The notes beneath the pieces are model-generated. The model was given only the letters and a program-made list of their open reading frames with translations. It was not told where the DNA came from and did not search any database. This document shows positions 14,796-24,607 of a stretch of 64,000 bases of DNA, one piece after another (position 1 is the first letter of the stretch; the number at the start of each line of letters is the position of its first letter). The stretch spans positions 40,797,142-40,861,141 of the forward strand of contig NC_030677.2 of NCBI RefSeq assembly GCF_000004195.4, in the 5' to 3' direction. The position numbers and the translations under genes are program-made. This DNA is from Xenopus tropicalis (lineage: Eukaryota; Chordata; Amphibia; Anura; Pipidae).

Positions 14796-17700
14796 GATAG
14801 ATAGATAGATAGATAGATGATAGATAGATAGTAAAATATATCTAATATATTAGTTTTGTGTCTGTTATTAGCAACAGTTATCAGGAAATATCCATTTTGG
14901 CCTGCGTCCTGACAGTATACCACGAAAGAGAATGCAAGGTTTGGGTGCTAGCACAGGAGAAATGGACACCTCTCACATCAGCCCCATGGAGATAGGAGGT
15001 GAACAGGACAAAGGACCACAACAAAAGGCTGCTACCATGGTAAGGTTTCAAGAAATTCATTATGCACTCTTTAGGGGTTTCCAAGGGTGATACTTCACCT
15101 GAAATACAGCAATCTGTATAATATTGTACCCGGGCCAGCAGTTATGCCTCAGAACCATAGTGTGTGTTTGAATTAGCTAAGGGTGAAGACACATGGAGCT
15201 ACTTAGTAGCAGCGACTTGTCACGGCTACTAAAAAACAGAAAATACCCTGTCATAGACAATACTGAGAATTGCCTCTTCTAAAACACATTATATAGAATT
15301 ATCTATTAATGATCAGCATTTAGTAGCCATGACAAGTAGCAGCTACTAGTAGCTCTGTGTGTCTTCACCCTAAGGGCTCTGGCACACGGGGAGATTAGTC
15401 GCCCGCGACAAATCTCCCTGTTCGCGGGCGACTAATCTCCCCGAGTTGCCATCCCACCGGCGGGCACATGCGGCGGCACAATTTTGGCAAATCGCCGAAA
15501 ATGCCTCGCGAGGCAACTTCGGCGATTTGCCAAAATCGCCTGCGCAGTGTGTGCCATCCCACCGGTGACTTACATTGTCGCCGGTGGGATGGCAATTCGG
15601 AGAGATTAGTTGCCCGCGAACAGGGAGATTTGTCGCGGGCGACTAATCTCCCCGTGTGCCAGAGCCCTTAATTGTAAGCTCCAGTAGGGCCGGGACTGAT
15701 GTGAATCATGTATAATCTCTGTAAAGCATTGAAGAATTTGTCAGCAATATATAAATAATAGGGATACACTGATTTCATTCTTTTCTGGAAATGCTTCACA
15801 AAAGATTCACCATTGTATTCTACACATCTTATCTACTATGTTCTTCTTTTTGATCTTGAATGGCTACACAGCAGCTTCTTTATACAAACTATAGCAGTCT
15901 TTCATCAAGAAACACACCAGTTTCACCTGTGCGGGGCAATAGTACATTATATTTTCTTTTTTTTTTTGGTGTTACTGTTGCTTTAAGAGGCAGCCATGCC
16001 TGTTGTTGAAATATAGCTACAGCTGGAGGCTGTCAGAGGTACTGGGATTTGCAGTTACCCATAGTCGATATGTTTCTTCCCTCACTTTGGGGGGCCCTAA
16101 CCTCCTGGTATTGCCTCTATTCATGGCCCGGTTTGATAATAAGCATTTCCATTTCCCGTAGGCTCAGAAACCTTTCAGTCAAATCTGTTCAGCTCCTGCG
16201 AATGTGTGGGCACTGTATCTATGGAAACACTTTCTGTAGGGCACCGATTTAAAGGACCTTAGCCAAGGAACAGGCCTTAACAGTCATAAGCCAAGCATGG
16301 CCTGCAGATTTCATGCTGTCACACTGATATTTTGCAGGTTTTATTAGATGAGTGTAAATAAATCTCCTATACACTCCCTGAGCTTGTTACTCAGCAGTGA
16401 TATGCTGCCCTTGGATGCCCTTCTTAATAACTTCAAGGAAAAATACACATTGTCTGCAAACAGAACAGGGTAAACAGTTTACCCTTGGAGGGCACCATAA
16501 CCCCTAGTGTGTTCAAAGAGGTTTTTTTTGTTGTTTTTTCCATGTGACTCAGTGCTGCTGTATAAGCCCTGGAGGTAAAGGGGCCCACTGACAATGATGA
16601 TCTCAGGCTTGCACCCAAACACTTATGGTGTCATTTTTGCTTTGCCTTTGTGAGTGTTCTGCTGTATGTTGCTGGCCCCGTGTATTCTTTGTATTCCACT
16701 ACCACTGACGGGACAGGCAAAAGCAGAGAATTGCAAAGTGCAGTGGGCGTTAAGGTTTAAGAGTTATGTATCCTACGGGCACTGCTTGCACCCTGTATTT
16801 ACAGCCTGCACAGGACAAAGATCTAGAGGCAAAGCCCTGGGGCACAAATACTTGCATCCCCTAGCACTCTAGTACTTACGTCCCACGTAAATTACCCCTA
16901 TGTTCTACACATAATATGCAAGGCCAGTTCCATGTATGATACCCCAGTATCCATTGTTTGTACAAAAATAGTTCATGCTTCATAGTTCTGCAGTGCTATG
17001 CAGGTGTTTCACGGGTGTCATCCTAATGCCCCACTGATAAACATATAGACTGTGCTTTCCAAATACACTCAGGCTCATTTATCAACACTGGGCAAACTTG
17101 CCCATGGGCAGTAACCCATAGCAACCAATCAGTGATTTTCTTTTTACAGCCAACTACAGGTAGAACAATGAATGCAACAATTTGATTGGTTGCCACGGGT
17201 TACTGCCCACTGGCAAATTTGCCCAGTCTCGATAAATGACTCCCATTGTTGGAATCTATCACAAGGCAATACACAGAACACAGATACAGGCTCCAATCAA
17301 CAAAATAAGGACAATATTTTGAATTTCATTTTCTCTTTTCTTAAAAAGGTCACAGGATCATCCAGTTCTTTCAGCTCCATGAACAATATTGAACTTGAAC
17401 ATAAAACAGAGGAAAAGGTAAGATAAGTCTTTGTTTATATTAAAGGGGAGCTATAGCTAAATTTTATTTTACTCTTCAAATATGCTTTATTAAGATGCAG
17501 TCTTCCATAGAGTGCACATGCCATTACATGATAATTGCATAACACAGACAAATATAAGAACACCTTTAAGCAGCTCAGGTGGTAATGCTATTTGAACCAG
17601 GGGGAGAAGGAAATATAACTATATATAGTAGAAAGAGTATAAACAGTTATGCGATCAGTTTATAAGACTAAGGTTATATCACCTGAAAGAGCAGAAAGCA

Positions 17701-20700
17701 AATCTGGAAGTCACATGGGGGAAACGGGGCATGCCTGTGGCAGAGGGAGTGCGATGAAGAACACATGGAATTCTGGGTTGGCATCTCTAAAACACAGTTT
17801 GCACATTTTTTGTCCAAAATCTTCCTGTCTGAGCAGTGCCAGGCCTTTCTCTACCAGTGCAGTGGACGCCATGGCCATGGGCCTTTGCCCCCAGAAGCTG
17901 CTGTGCAAGCTGGCACAAGTAATGCCATTTTCATTTTCTTACTTACATCTCTAGCAGGCACTACTACATTTCCATGTGTTTGAGTGAAGGAAAAACACCG
18001 CTATTTGTGATATCTGTCAATAGCTCAATTAGAATCTTGCAGAGAATGTCAACTTAAACAAATATTTTTTTGATTGTAAATAACCCTTGTTGCTGCTTTT
18101 TCCATACGACTCTTACTTGCTTGCCTTCAGGTGACTCCAGTAAAGCCATCACGGTCAAAAAGGCCCTTCGCAGTGTCTGGCACAATTGAGTCTATAAATC
18201 TGGATGCCGTTCCTCGCTCTGTCGACCGCCTGGATAATACTTTTGCTAAGCATAAGCTTTCTGTCAAGCCAAAAAACCAGAGGGTGTCAAAGAAGCACAG
18301 AGGAATGTCCCAGGTAATGGCTTCAAACATTTATTGCATAGAAATATATATGAGCTGGGTCTGGTGCAGCCTTGTACAATGGGCACTATTTTATTGCAAA
18401 ATGCAGTAGGGCAAATATTCAGCAAAATAAAAAATTTAGGTACAGGTATAATAAAAATGATAGTTACACTTATTTTCTAACACAATTGCACCTTTAGAGT
18501 TAAGGTGGCCATATGTGGGCAGATTTTAGCTGCTAATTTGGGTCCTTTAGACCACCCCCGACAGGCCTCCCTGACTGTATCTGGCCATAAATTGGTCAGG
18601 TATCGATCGCTGGTTTCATGTTCCTGTCAGATAGGGGACCATATCAGCTCATTAATGCAGTCCTCACTCCAACGGTTCCTATTCATGTCATTGTAATTTG
18701 CTCTTTGGCCCAAGGGCTTTAGGTGCACATATCTGGAGAAAGATCTGCTTGTTGGCTACCCCATCAAAGAAGTGAGGTGGGAGTGAGTTTTATAAATTCT
18801 TATGGGAGGGGGGATCAGGAGAGAGGAGAGAGCTGCGCAGACTCTGGCCCTGGGAATTAAGGATTTTTCTCAGAGAGGAAGTCAGATACTGAAGAACATG
18901 TTAACAAAAAAGGAGACAAGAAATTCTGTGTTTCATTTGATAGAAGTATTTTTGTGTGCTTATGGCTTATTTTGTTTTTACCTTTCCTTCCCATTTAAGC
19001 ATGGGTGCTATTCATAAAGATACTTTGTACCCATACACATTCCCTACAACTTACATCAGGGATCCCCAACCTTTTTCACCCATGAGCCACATTCCTGGGG
19101 GTGCCAAATAAGGACTGTTATTGGCTATTTGGTAGCCCTTATAAGGAATAGAAGCCTACAGGATGTTCGGTTTGGCAGTACATAAGGTTTTTGTGTAACC
19201 AAAACTTGCCTACAAGTCAAGAATTAAAAAATAAGCACCTACTTTGAGGCCACTGGGAGCAACATCCAAGTTGCTCACTAGCCACTGGTTGGGGGGGGCT
19301 TTTTTGCCACACGGGAACTGCCAACGGGTACAAATTAGCATTTTGACAGCAGCTCTGAAATGGGGTCTATCCCAGATGGTATGGGACAGATGGTAACCTT
19401 ATTCTAAATTGATTAAGTATAATTTCCTTATAAATAGAATACTAGCAAACATCTATAACTATAGCTGCAGTAGTATTAGATTAGCTGGATAGTTATAAGA
19501 TGTGTTCTCTAGCTTTGGGTCACTTCTGATATTTACCCACAAATTATTATCTTAGATCTTTTGTCTGTAGTTTTATGTATGTATATGATATGTGCACAAT
19601 ATGTTTTGGTTCCTCAATCCAAGCAATGATTATTTCATTCATTTTGCAGGAATATATAGAAGATACAGAGTATGAAAATGAAAGTGATCCCATGAGAAAC
19701 TCTCTTAACACCCTGTACAATTCCACAGAAATATCAGGTCAGAATTTACATAAGTCAGATCAGTCACAGTGGAAAAAGACTGAGGTGCAATCTCCTGAGA
19801 AGGTTAAAGCATTAATCAAAAGTGAAGAAGGGAAGGATATAAAGACGCTGGGTAAGCAGAATGAGGAAGAGAAAAAGCTAGAGAAATATCAGGAACTAAT
19901 CAGTCCGAAACACAGACCTGAAAATAAACCTTTAGATGAATTGGAAAAAAATCTACAGCTGAAAAAGCAACAGCAGGAAGAGGAAGAGGAGAGAAAGAAA
20001 GAATTAAAAAAGCAACTTGAAATGAAGGAGCAACAGCGTCTCGAAGAAGAAAGAAGACAACAAGCTGAACAAATTCTCCAAGAACTAGAGGAACACAGAA
20101 GGCAAGAACAGCTAAAATTGCGTGAAAGGGAAGAACAGAAAGCAATCCAAAAGGCAGAGCAACTGCGTCTTGAAGAAGAAAAAAGGCAACGCGCTGAACA
20201 AATTCTCCAAGAACTAGAGGAATACAGAAGGCAAGAGGAGCTAAAATTGCGTGAAAGAGAAGAACAGAAAGCTTTCCAACAGGCAGAGGAGCAGCGTCAG
20301 GAAGAAGAGAGGCAACGGCAAGAAGAACAAAAGAAAATAGAGGAGCAAAAACAGCAAGAACTAAAACTTTTAGAGAAGCAAAATCAACAAAAGAAAAAAG
20401 ATATCAATACAAAACTGGAGGTGTGTTTTTTAGCATCAGATACAACAGTGAAAGACAAAGATGTCACTGAAAAAGAAGAGATGATTGTGGAAACAAGTCA
20501 AGATGAAGAGATCCAGCAGAATAAGCAGCAAATGCCTTCTGAAGAACAGGAGCAAGGGAGAATTAGTGAAGAATTACGATGGAAGGAACTTGACCAGCGG
20601 CAAAGACCATTCACATTCAAAGTGACGGCAGGTGAAAAGCAAATTTTGTTTCAGAGAGTTAACCTATCTCCTGTTACACCTTCCAAAGAAGCAACTGTCT

Positions 20701-23700
20701 CTCCTGATTCACTTGGGCAAAAGGAAATTAAACCTAATATAAACACTCATGTCCTCCCATCATCTCACTGTGTTCCACACACAGCTATTTTAGTTACAGG
20801 TGCTCAGCTTTGTGGCACGGCAGTGAACCTCGACCAAATTAAGGACACTGCGTGTAAGTCTTTGCTGGGTCTCACAGATGAGAAAAAACATTTAGATAAC
20901 CAAACGATAAAAAGTGAGAAAGGAAGGCAAGACACAACCCAAATGAGCAGTAAAACAAAGTACACCTCACAGTCCTTAGACAGCCAGTCAATCTTGGATG
21001 AATGGACTTCCATCCGATCAAAAATCTTAAGTAAATCTGAAAATATCAGTATGCTTGAGAAAACACATAGAAATTCACATTTACAGAGAGATGACTTGAC
21101 TGGGAAAGGCAGTGGCGAGCTCCATAGCAATTTAAGGAAAACATTGTCAGCCAGCGCTAAATTCTCCATAACTCCAGCATGGCAGAAGTTTGCTGAAAGT
21201 GTTAAACCCCAGCAGCCTGAAACTATGTCTACACAATCAAATACAGAAGCTATAGCAGCAGCAGAAGTAAAGCCAGCATTGTCTAACGATGCCACTCAGG
21301 ACAAATCTCTTGAAGTCAATAGTTTGCAAGAAACAATCCCAACTAAACTGAGAAAGCAGGTGACAAGTGATAATAGCACAGAAGGCTTTATATTTTCAAA
21401 AGATCTTCCATCCTTTCTTGTTCCCCATCCTCCTCACTCTCCCCGTAGAGGGCAGGCTGAGTCCCAAACTGGACTTGAACTACAAGGGAGCAATGGAACA
21501 CGGAAAAATGATAAGACTGTACAAAATGGGGAGGAGAAAACGTCTCCATTTGGAGTCAAGTTGAGAAGAACAAATTACTCATTAAGATTTCATTCTGACC
21601 CACTGAATGACCAAAAGAGAAAAAAACGGTATAGTGCAGGTGATAGTTTTGACGGTGTGCCAGCATCATTCAGTGCAGCAGATGAAACAGAACCTTCCAG
21701 TACATCTAGAAAAGAACTGTCAGCATCACCCACCAAAATAAAGAAAGATAACCTGGCGTCAGTCTCCATGGATACCTCAAGCAGTCTAACAGATCTTCAT
21801 TCAGTATCTCCCCCATTGATATCATCCTCCAGTTCGTACATTCCTTCACCTAACAGAGGTAGAACTGTGCCTAAATCACTCTCTGTTGAGAAACCATACC
21901 TAGCTCCTAAACCACCCAATCCAACTCCAACGCCCTCCGTGCTTTCTAAACTTGATAGAAGTAATCTAGTTGATCTATCTGTACAGAAGCTGGAAAAAAG
22001 TGACCCAAATAAAGAAATGTTGGGAGAATCCATCAAGGGGAGTGTGGCACTGCTGTCTTCAAGTCCAATTAAAAACGAGGAGCCAGAAGCAAAAGACAAA
22101 AAGTATTCTTTTCCATCGATCCCTATACCCTGGAGAGAGAAGTCAGAGAGAAGACCAGAACATATTAACAAGGGTAATGTCAATTTATTTGTTCTAGTAT
22201 GTTTGTTTTTTAATGCATGCTAATGATCTGGCTTAAAATTAAAGGAAAAGGGCCCCAAATGGGACTGGGACATATAGTATATGTCTGTGACAATGAAGCA
22301 CAACTTCTATCTATATCACCTGCAGTTGAAGGCTTACAGGGGATGCTACTTCTACCTATCACTCCGTTGCCCATGGTGACTTTCATTAATAATGCATTTG
22401 TGCTATGTGTCCTTTTAGATAGGCCAACTCTTCAGAGCCGTCATTCCCTTGATGGTACCAGGCTGATGGAAAAATCAGAGACAGCGCAGCCTCTCTGGAT
22501 AACATTAGCCCTACAGAAGCAGAAAGGATTTCGGGAACAGCACGCTTCCAGGGAAGAGAGAAGACAAGCCAGGGAAGCCAAACTGTCAGACAAGATCACT
22601 AAAGAAAATGTAAGCAGGTTAATGAAAATATTCAGCATATGTAAGGGTTGACACCCGTTTAATGGAGACCTAACCCCCCCCAAACTGCCCTCTATTGCAT
22701 CCCACCTCCCTGCACCCTCCCCACAGAGTCTATTAGATGGAAAAGTGTCCCAGTCTGGAAAACTAACTTAGATGTAGAGTAGTGTAGTGGCATTTCCATC
22801 TGCCATCTTCTGGACCTTCAGATTTTGTTTGAAAAGTTCTACAACGTACTTGACGCTAGGATTCTGGGATTAGCTCCAACTGTGCATATGCCAAAAAGCT
22901 CAGTCCATCAGCAAAGTTAAGAAAATAGTACGTATGAACTCCACTGTGCTACTCTGCATCTATACCTTTCCAGATGGGGACATTTTTCTACCTGCTGGGA
23001 GTGAGGAGGGAGGGGGCCAATTGAAGGCAGTATGTGAAGCTTTTCTCTGTGGGGGTTTAGTTCTTTTCGATACTCAATATATATTCCACACTCATGATGG
23101 TTCTAGCTATGATTATATTGAAATGTCATTTCTAAAGCTATCATTGCAAGAGATAGTGCTTAGGTAGAAATAAGAAGAAAAAGTATAAAGACATCTTTAA
23201 ATCTTTTGGGGTAAGTACAGTATGTACCAGCTTTGTGCCATAGATTCTCAATGAATAGTAGTCCATTGTAGAACATTCACCACTTGGTATTGAGCCGCTC
23301 CAGTGTTACTTTGGCTTTGTGTTTGGACCAGACACCTGCTGGAAATGAAGCTTATTGTGTGCACGGTACCATCCTTCCCTCTACTTTGAATACATATGAC
23401 TGACCTATGACTTTGATATGTTAGTAAAACCTGATTTTTCTGAATTATCCATTAAAAGGCCAGTGAGCCTGTCATAACAGGAGAATACAGAAACAGGTCT
23501 GGATCCCTGCAAAAGCCAGTAGCCCAAGAGGAGAAGAAATGTGAGACCGTAGTGACTCGCCTGCAGCGCAGAGAGCAACTACAGAAATCAAACACACTTC
23601 CCACGTCTGTCACAGGTGAGGTGAAGGAACAAGTCTCAAATGTTATATTATTAAGCAATTCCACCCGGTTAATGTCTGGGGCTCTGGGGGTTTTCTGTCT

Positions 23701-24607
23701 AAATTTGATTTTTGCACTTCATGTTTGAGCTTTGTTTTATACATCTAATTATCCTTTTTGTGCTTAAGTTGTATGTTTTTTTTGTTAGTTATATTTGGCA
23801 TGGTAATTTTTTGTATATCTTATTCTGTAGCTATGCACCCAATGCCTTATTGTGCTTGTGAGATAGATGAGACTTATTTTTTTTTACATAACTGATAAGG
23901 AGAGCCAAGTTTCATTGTTGACGGCTAGTTACAAAGCTGCAGTAGAGAGGGAGTCACTGCATTATAACATTGGTTTTGCTTTAAGCCATGTTGCATCTGC
24001 CCCTCTGGTTTAATAACATGGGAATCCACATCCATTTACTCATTTCACTCTCCTCCAGTCTATACAGATATCTGAGAAATACATATGCAAAATATATATA
24101 TCTTTATTTATATAGAGCTACCAGTACCATGTACATATTTACAAAACAGTGAAAGTACAAACAGAAAAAATATTGCAATAACATCAAAATAAATATACAC
24201 AATAGTAAAAATGTATACATCTTTTACTCAGTAAAGGCGCAAACTTCCCCTTAAATGACCATTTTCTTTCTAGAATGTCTATGGCCCATTTAATAGTTCA
24301 ACAACCATGATTTTTACCTACATCATTTTGTTCTTCTGAATCTGAATGGAACTTGATGGCTTATATCTATGCATTGTAATTACTTCTGTGTCTGCCCCCA
24401 CTGAGTGCTGAGAAATATTCTTGCATCTTCCCTTTGTCTCTCACAGTGGAAATCACAGATGCAGTTCAAGTTCCTCCTCTAGCAAAGGATATTCCAAAGC
24501 GATTTTCTACACCAGATGCTTCTCCTGTGTCATCAGAGCCCGCCTGGCTTGCCTTAGCCAAACGGAAATCAAAAGCCTGGAGTGACTGTCCGCAGATTAT
24601 TAAGTAA
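11094..24607 (+). CDS. CRACD: CRACD: capping protein-inhibiting regulator of actin dynamics
   Basis: Eight coding exons join without a frame break: 11094-11213, 14878-15039, 17349-17417, 18131-18313, 19650-22173, 22419-22609, 23459-23615 and 24447-24607 (TAA). They total 3567 nt, 1188 residues, against about 1233 in human. Landmarks are the N-terminal MGTRCFSHDSIF, the block VKPSRSKRPFAVSGTIES, a glutamate/lysine/glutamine-rich coiled-coil region (about residues 210-380), a long Ser/Pro-rich disordered middle, PLWITLALQKQKGFREQ, and the C-terminal AWLALAKRKSKAWSDCP ending in QIIK. Known role of the family: a cytoplasmic protein that binds and inhibits actin capping protein and so promotes actin polymerisation and epithelial integrity. 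The function is transferred by homology. The gene is convergent with AASDH downstream, as in human. One oddity is a 43-codon tandem duplication in the coiled coil (20031-20288). Confidence 0.9.
11977..12149. mobile_element. Partial copy of the 'cgcgggcgactaatctcc' MITE family
   Basis: It contains tgtcgcgggtgactaatctc, 'gccatcccactggc' and 'cccgcgacaacaatctcccc', each close to blocks of the intact element at 15371-15670. Its ends are degraded. CRACD intron. Confidence 0.45.
12179..12315. mobile_element. Short palindromic MITE
   Basis: The left half reads agacaaaaatcaccagtgat then gttgcccatagcaaccaatc. The right half is its inverse, ending atcaccagtgatgtttgtct. The two halves are near-complete inverted repeats around a duplicated 'aaatggtcacctacaag' centre. 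The 'gcaaccaatcag' core is shared with the MITEs at 17.07 and 34.37 kb. Confidence 0.6.
13217..13503. mobile_element. MITE with terminal inverted repeat taagggtaagaaccca
   Basis: The left end is taagggtaagaacccac and the right end gtgggttcttatcctaa, inverted with one gap. The TAA at each tip is compatible with a Harbinger-type 3-bp duplication. The interior has inverted 'cacgatag...tatcgcgggtgac' blocks. The element is intronic in CRACD. Confidence 0.6.
14130..14572. mobile_element. TTAA-class MITE (T2-like)
   Basis: The left end is ttgaaggggttgttcacctt, the right end aagttgaaccaccctttaa; these are inverted imperfect ends with a TTAA (degenerate on the left) at the tip. TTAAAGG ends with TTAA target sites are typical of the T2 family described in Xenopus. 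CRACD intron. Confidence 0.55.
14757..14832 (+). repeat. (GATA)n / (TAGA)n microsatellite
   Basis: An almost pure tetranucleotide run, interrupted by 'tagatgatag' units. It ends about 45 bp before a CRACD coding exon. Confidence 0.9.
14878..15039 (+). CDS. CRACD: CRACD coding exon 2
   Basis: 54 codons in phase 0, AACAG acceptor and ATG/GTAAGG donor. It reads LSGNIHFGLRPDSIPRKR and further on SHISPMEIGGEQD, which aligns with human CRACD segments KNIKFGQRSP and TSPMEIVTQQD as I recall them. The minus-strand open frame over it is a shadow. Confidence 0.8.
15178..15373. mobile_element. MITE with TIR taagggtgaagacacatgga
   Basis: The left end is taagggtgaagacacatgga, the right end ctgtgtgtcttcaccctaa. 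Inner arms 'gtagcagcgacttgtcacgg' and 'catgacaagtagcagctact' are also inverted. It abuts the next element and appears to share the TAA at 15371-15373 with it. Confidence 0.7.
15371..15670. mobile_element. CpG-rich palindromic MITE, near-perfect long TIRs
   Basis: The left end taagggctctggcacacggg is the inverse of the right end cccgtgtgccagagccctta, and the pairing continues inward through 'gattagtcgcccgcgaca'. A second inverted set (gccatcccaccgg... and ccggtgggatggc) flanks the centre. The elevated CpG content and near-perfect ends suggest a fairly young copy. Open frames on both strands here (15395-15671) are palindrome artefacts. A damaged relative lies at 46569-46858. Confidence 0.75.
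15900..16004. repeat. Half copy of the ggtgttactgttcctttaa repeat
   Basis: The end 'ggtgttactgttgctttaag' and the preceding 'gtacattatattttcttttt' match the right part of the complete element at 60172-60591. No left end was found. Confidence 0.45.
17071..17244. mobile_element. Palindromic MITE (catttatcaacactgggcaaa ends)
   Basis: The left part is ctcatttatcaacactgggc with 'agtaacccatagcaaccaat'. The right part is the inverse, 'ttgattggttgccacgggtt' ending tgcccagtctcgataaatga. It lies about 105 bp upstream of a CRACD exon. Confidence 0.6.
17349..17417 (+). CDS. CRACD: CRACD coding exon 3
   Basis: 23 codons, phase 0 at both ends, AAAAAG acceptor and AAG/GTAAGA donor. The serine-rich TGSSSSFSSMNNIELEH then TEEK fits the human segment before EEKVAPVKPSR. 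It is supported mainly by frame continuity into the next exon. Confidence 0.7.
18131..18313 (+). CDS. CRACD: CRACD coding exon 4 (conserved basic block)
   Basis: 61 codons, phase 0, CTTCAG acceptor and CAG/GTAATG donor. It contains VKPSRSKRPFAVSGTIES, INLDAVPRSVDRLDN and KHKLSVKPKNQRVSKKHR, one of the most recognisable blocks of CRACD-family proteins. It is strongly basic. Confidence 0.88.
18501..18800. repeat. Partial 'taaggtggccatat' repeat and adjoining fragment
   Basis: The left end taaggtggccatatgtgggc then 'agatttt' matches the element at 31391-31696 (taggtggccatacacgggca). No inverse end was found. The following 18800-18900 resembles, inverted, the interior of the repeat near 46.43-46.51 kb. 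Confidence 0.4.
19057..19305. mobile_element. hAT-type MITE, right end lost
   Basis: It starts cagggatccccaaccttttt, the same end as the elements at 36159 and 63057. The interior 'tgccaaataaggactg' and 'ttggctatttggtagccctt' is also shared. No matching right end or 8-bp duplication was found. Confidence 0.5.
19650..22173 (+). CDS. CRACD: CRACD large central exon (coiled coil and disordered region)
   Basis: 2524 nt, open in one frame. The ATTTTGCAG acceptor before EYIEDTEYENESDPMRN sets the start; the open frame extends upstream to 19575 but that part is intron. The donor is AAG G/GTAATG (phase 1). The first 250 codons are a charged coiled coil (EEEEERKKELKKQLE, RQEELKLREREEQK), followed by Ser/Thr/Pro-rich sequence including HPPHSPRRGQ and PYLAPKPPNPTPTPS. 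This is the coiled-coil plus proline-rich layout of CRACD. The minus-strand frames beneath it are shadows. Confidence 0.9.
20031..20288 (+). repeat. 129-bp in-frame tandem duplication in the CRACD coiled coil
   Basis: 20031-20159 and 20160-20288 are two adjacent copies of the same 43-codon unit. Both contain AEQILQELEE, RRQE and LKLREREEQKA, with the nucleotide run 'caaattctccaagaactaga' identical in each. A short third beginning (gagcagcgtcaggaagaag) follows. Confidence 0.9.
22419..22609 (+). CDS. CRACD: CRACD coding exon 6
   Basis: 191 nt, phase 1 to 0, TTTTAG acceptor and AAT/GTAAGC donor. AQPLWITLALQKQKGFRE then QHASREERRQAREAKLSDK matches the conserved C-terminal module of the family, recalled in human as EPLWITLALQKQKGFREQ. 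Confidence 0.88.
23459..23615 (+). CDS. CRACD: CRACD coding exon 7
   Basis: 157 nt, phase 0 to 1. It encodes ASEPVITGEYRNRSGSLQK and TVVTRLQRREQLQKSNTLP followed by TSVT, aligning with the human RLERREQLKKANTLPTSVT segment. Confidence 0.85.
24447..24607 (+). CDS. CRACD: CRACD terminal coding exon
   Basis: TCACAG acceptor, then VEITDAVQVPPLAKD, KRFSTPDASPVSSEPAWLAL and KRKSKAWSDCP, ending QIIK and TAA at 24605-24607. This is the family's invariant C-terminus. I could not pick a convincing polyadenylation signal in the following 1.5 kb. Confidence 0.9.

Noticed and set aside
15395..15671. 66- and 67-codon open frames on opposite strands in a CpG-rich segment, also considered as a CpG island
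   Set aside because: The segment is a complete inverted-repeat MITE with a relative at 46.57 kb; it is not a promoter or gene.
19575..19649. N-terminal extension of the CRACD central open frame
   Set aside because: This part precedes a good polypyrimidine/AG acceptor at 19648-19649 and would break continuity with the exon at 18131-18313.
20804..21295. 163-codon minus-strand open frame
   Set aside because: It lies entirely opposite the CRACD central exon, whose plus-strand frame has family support; it is a shadow.
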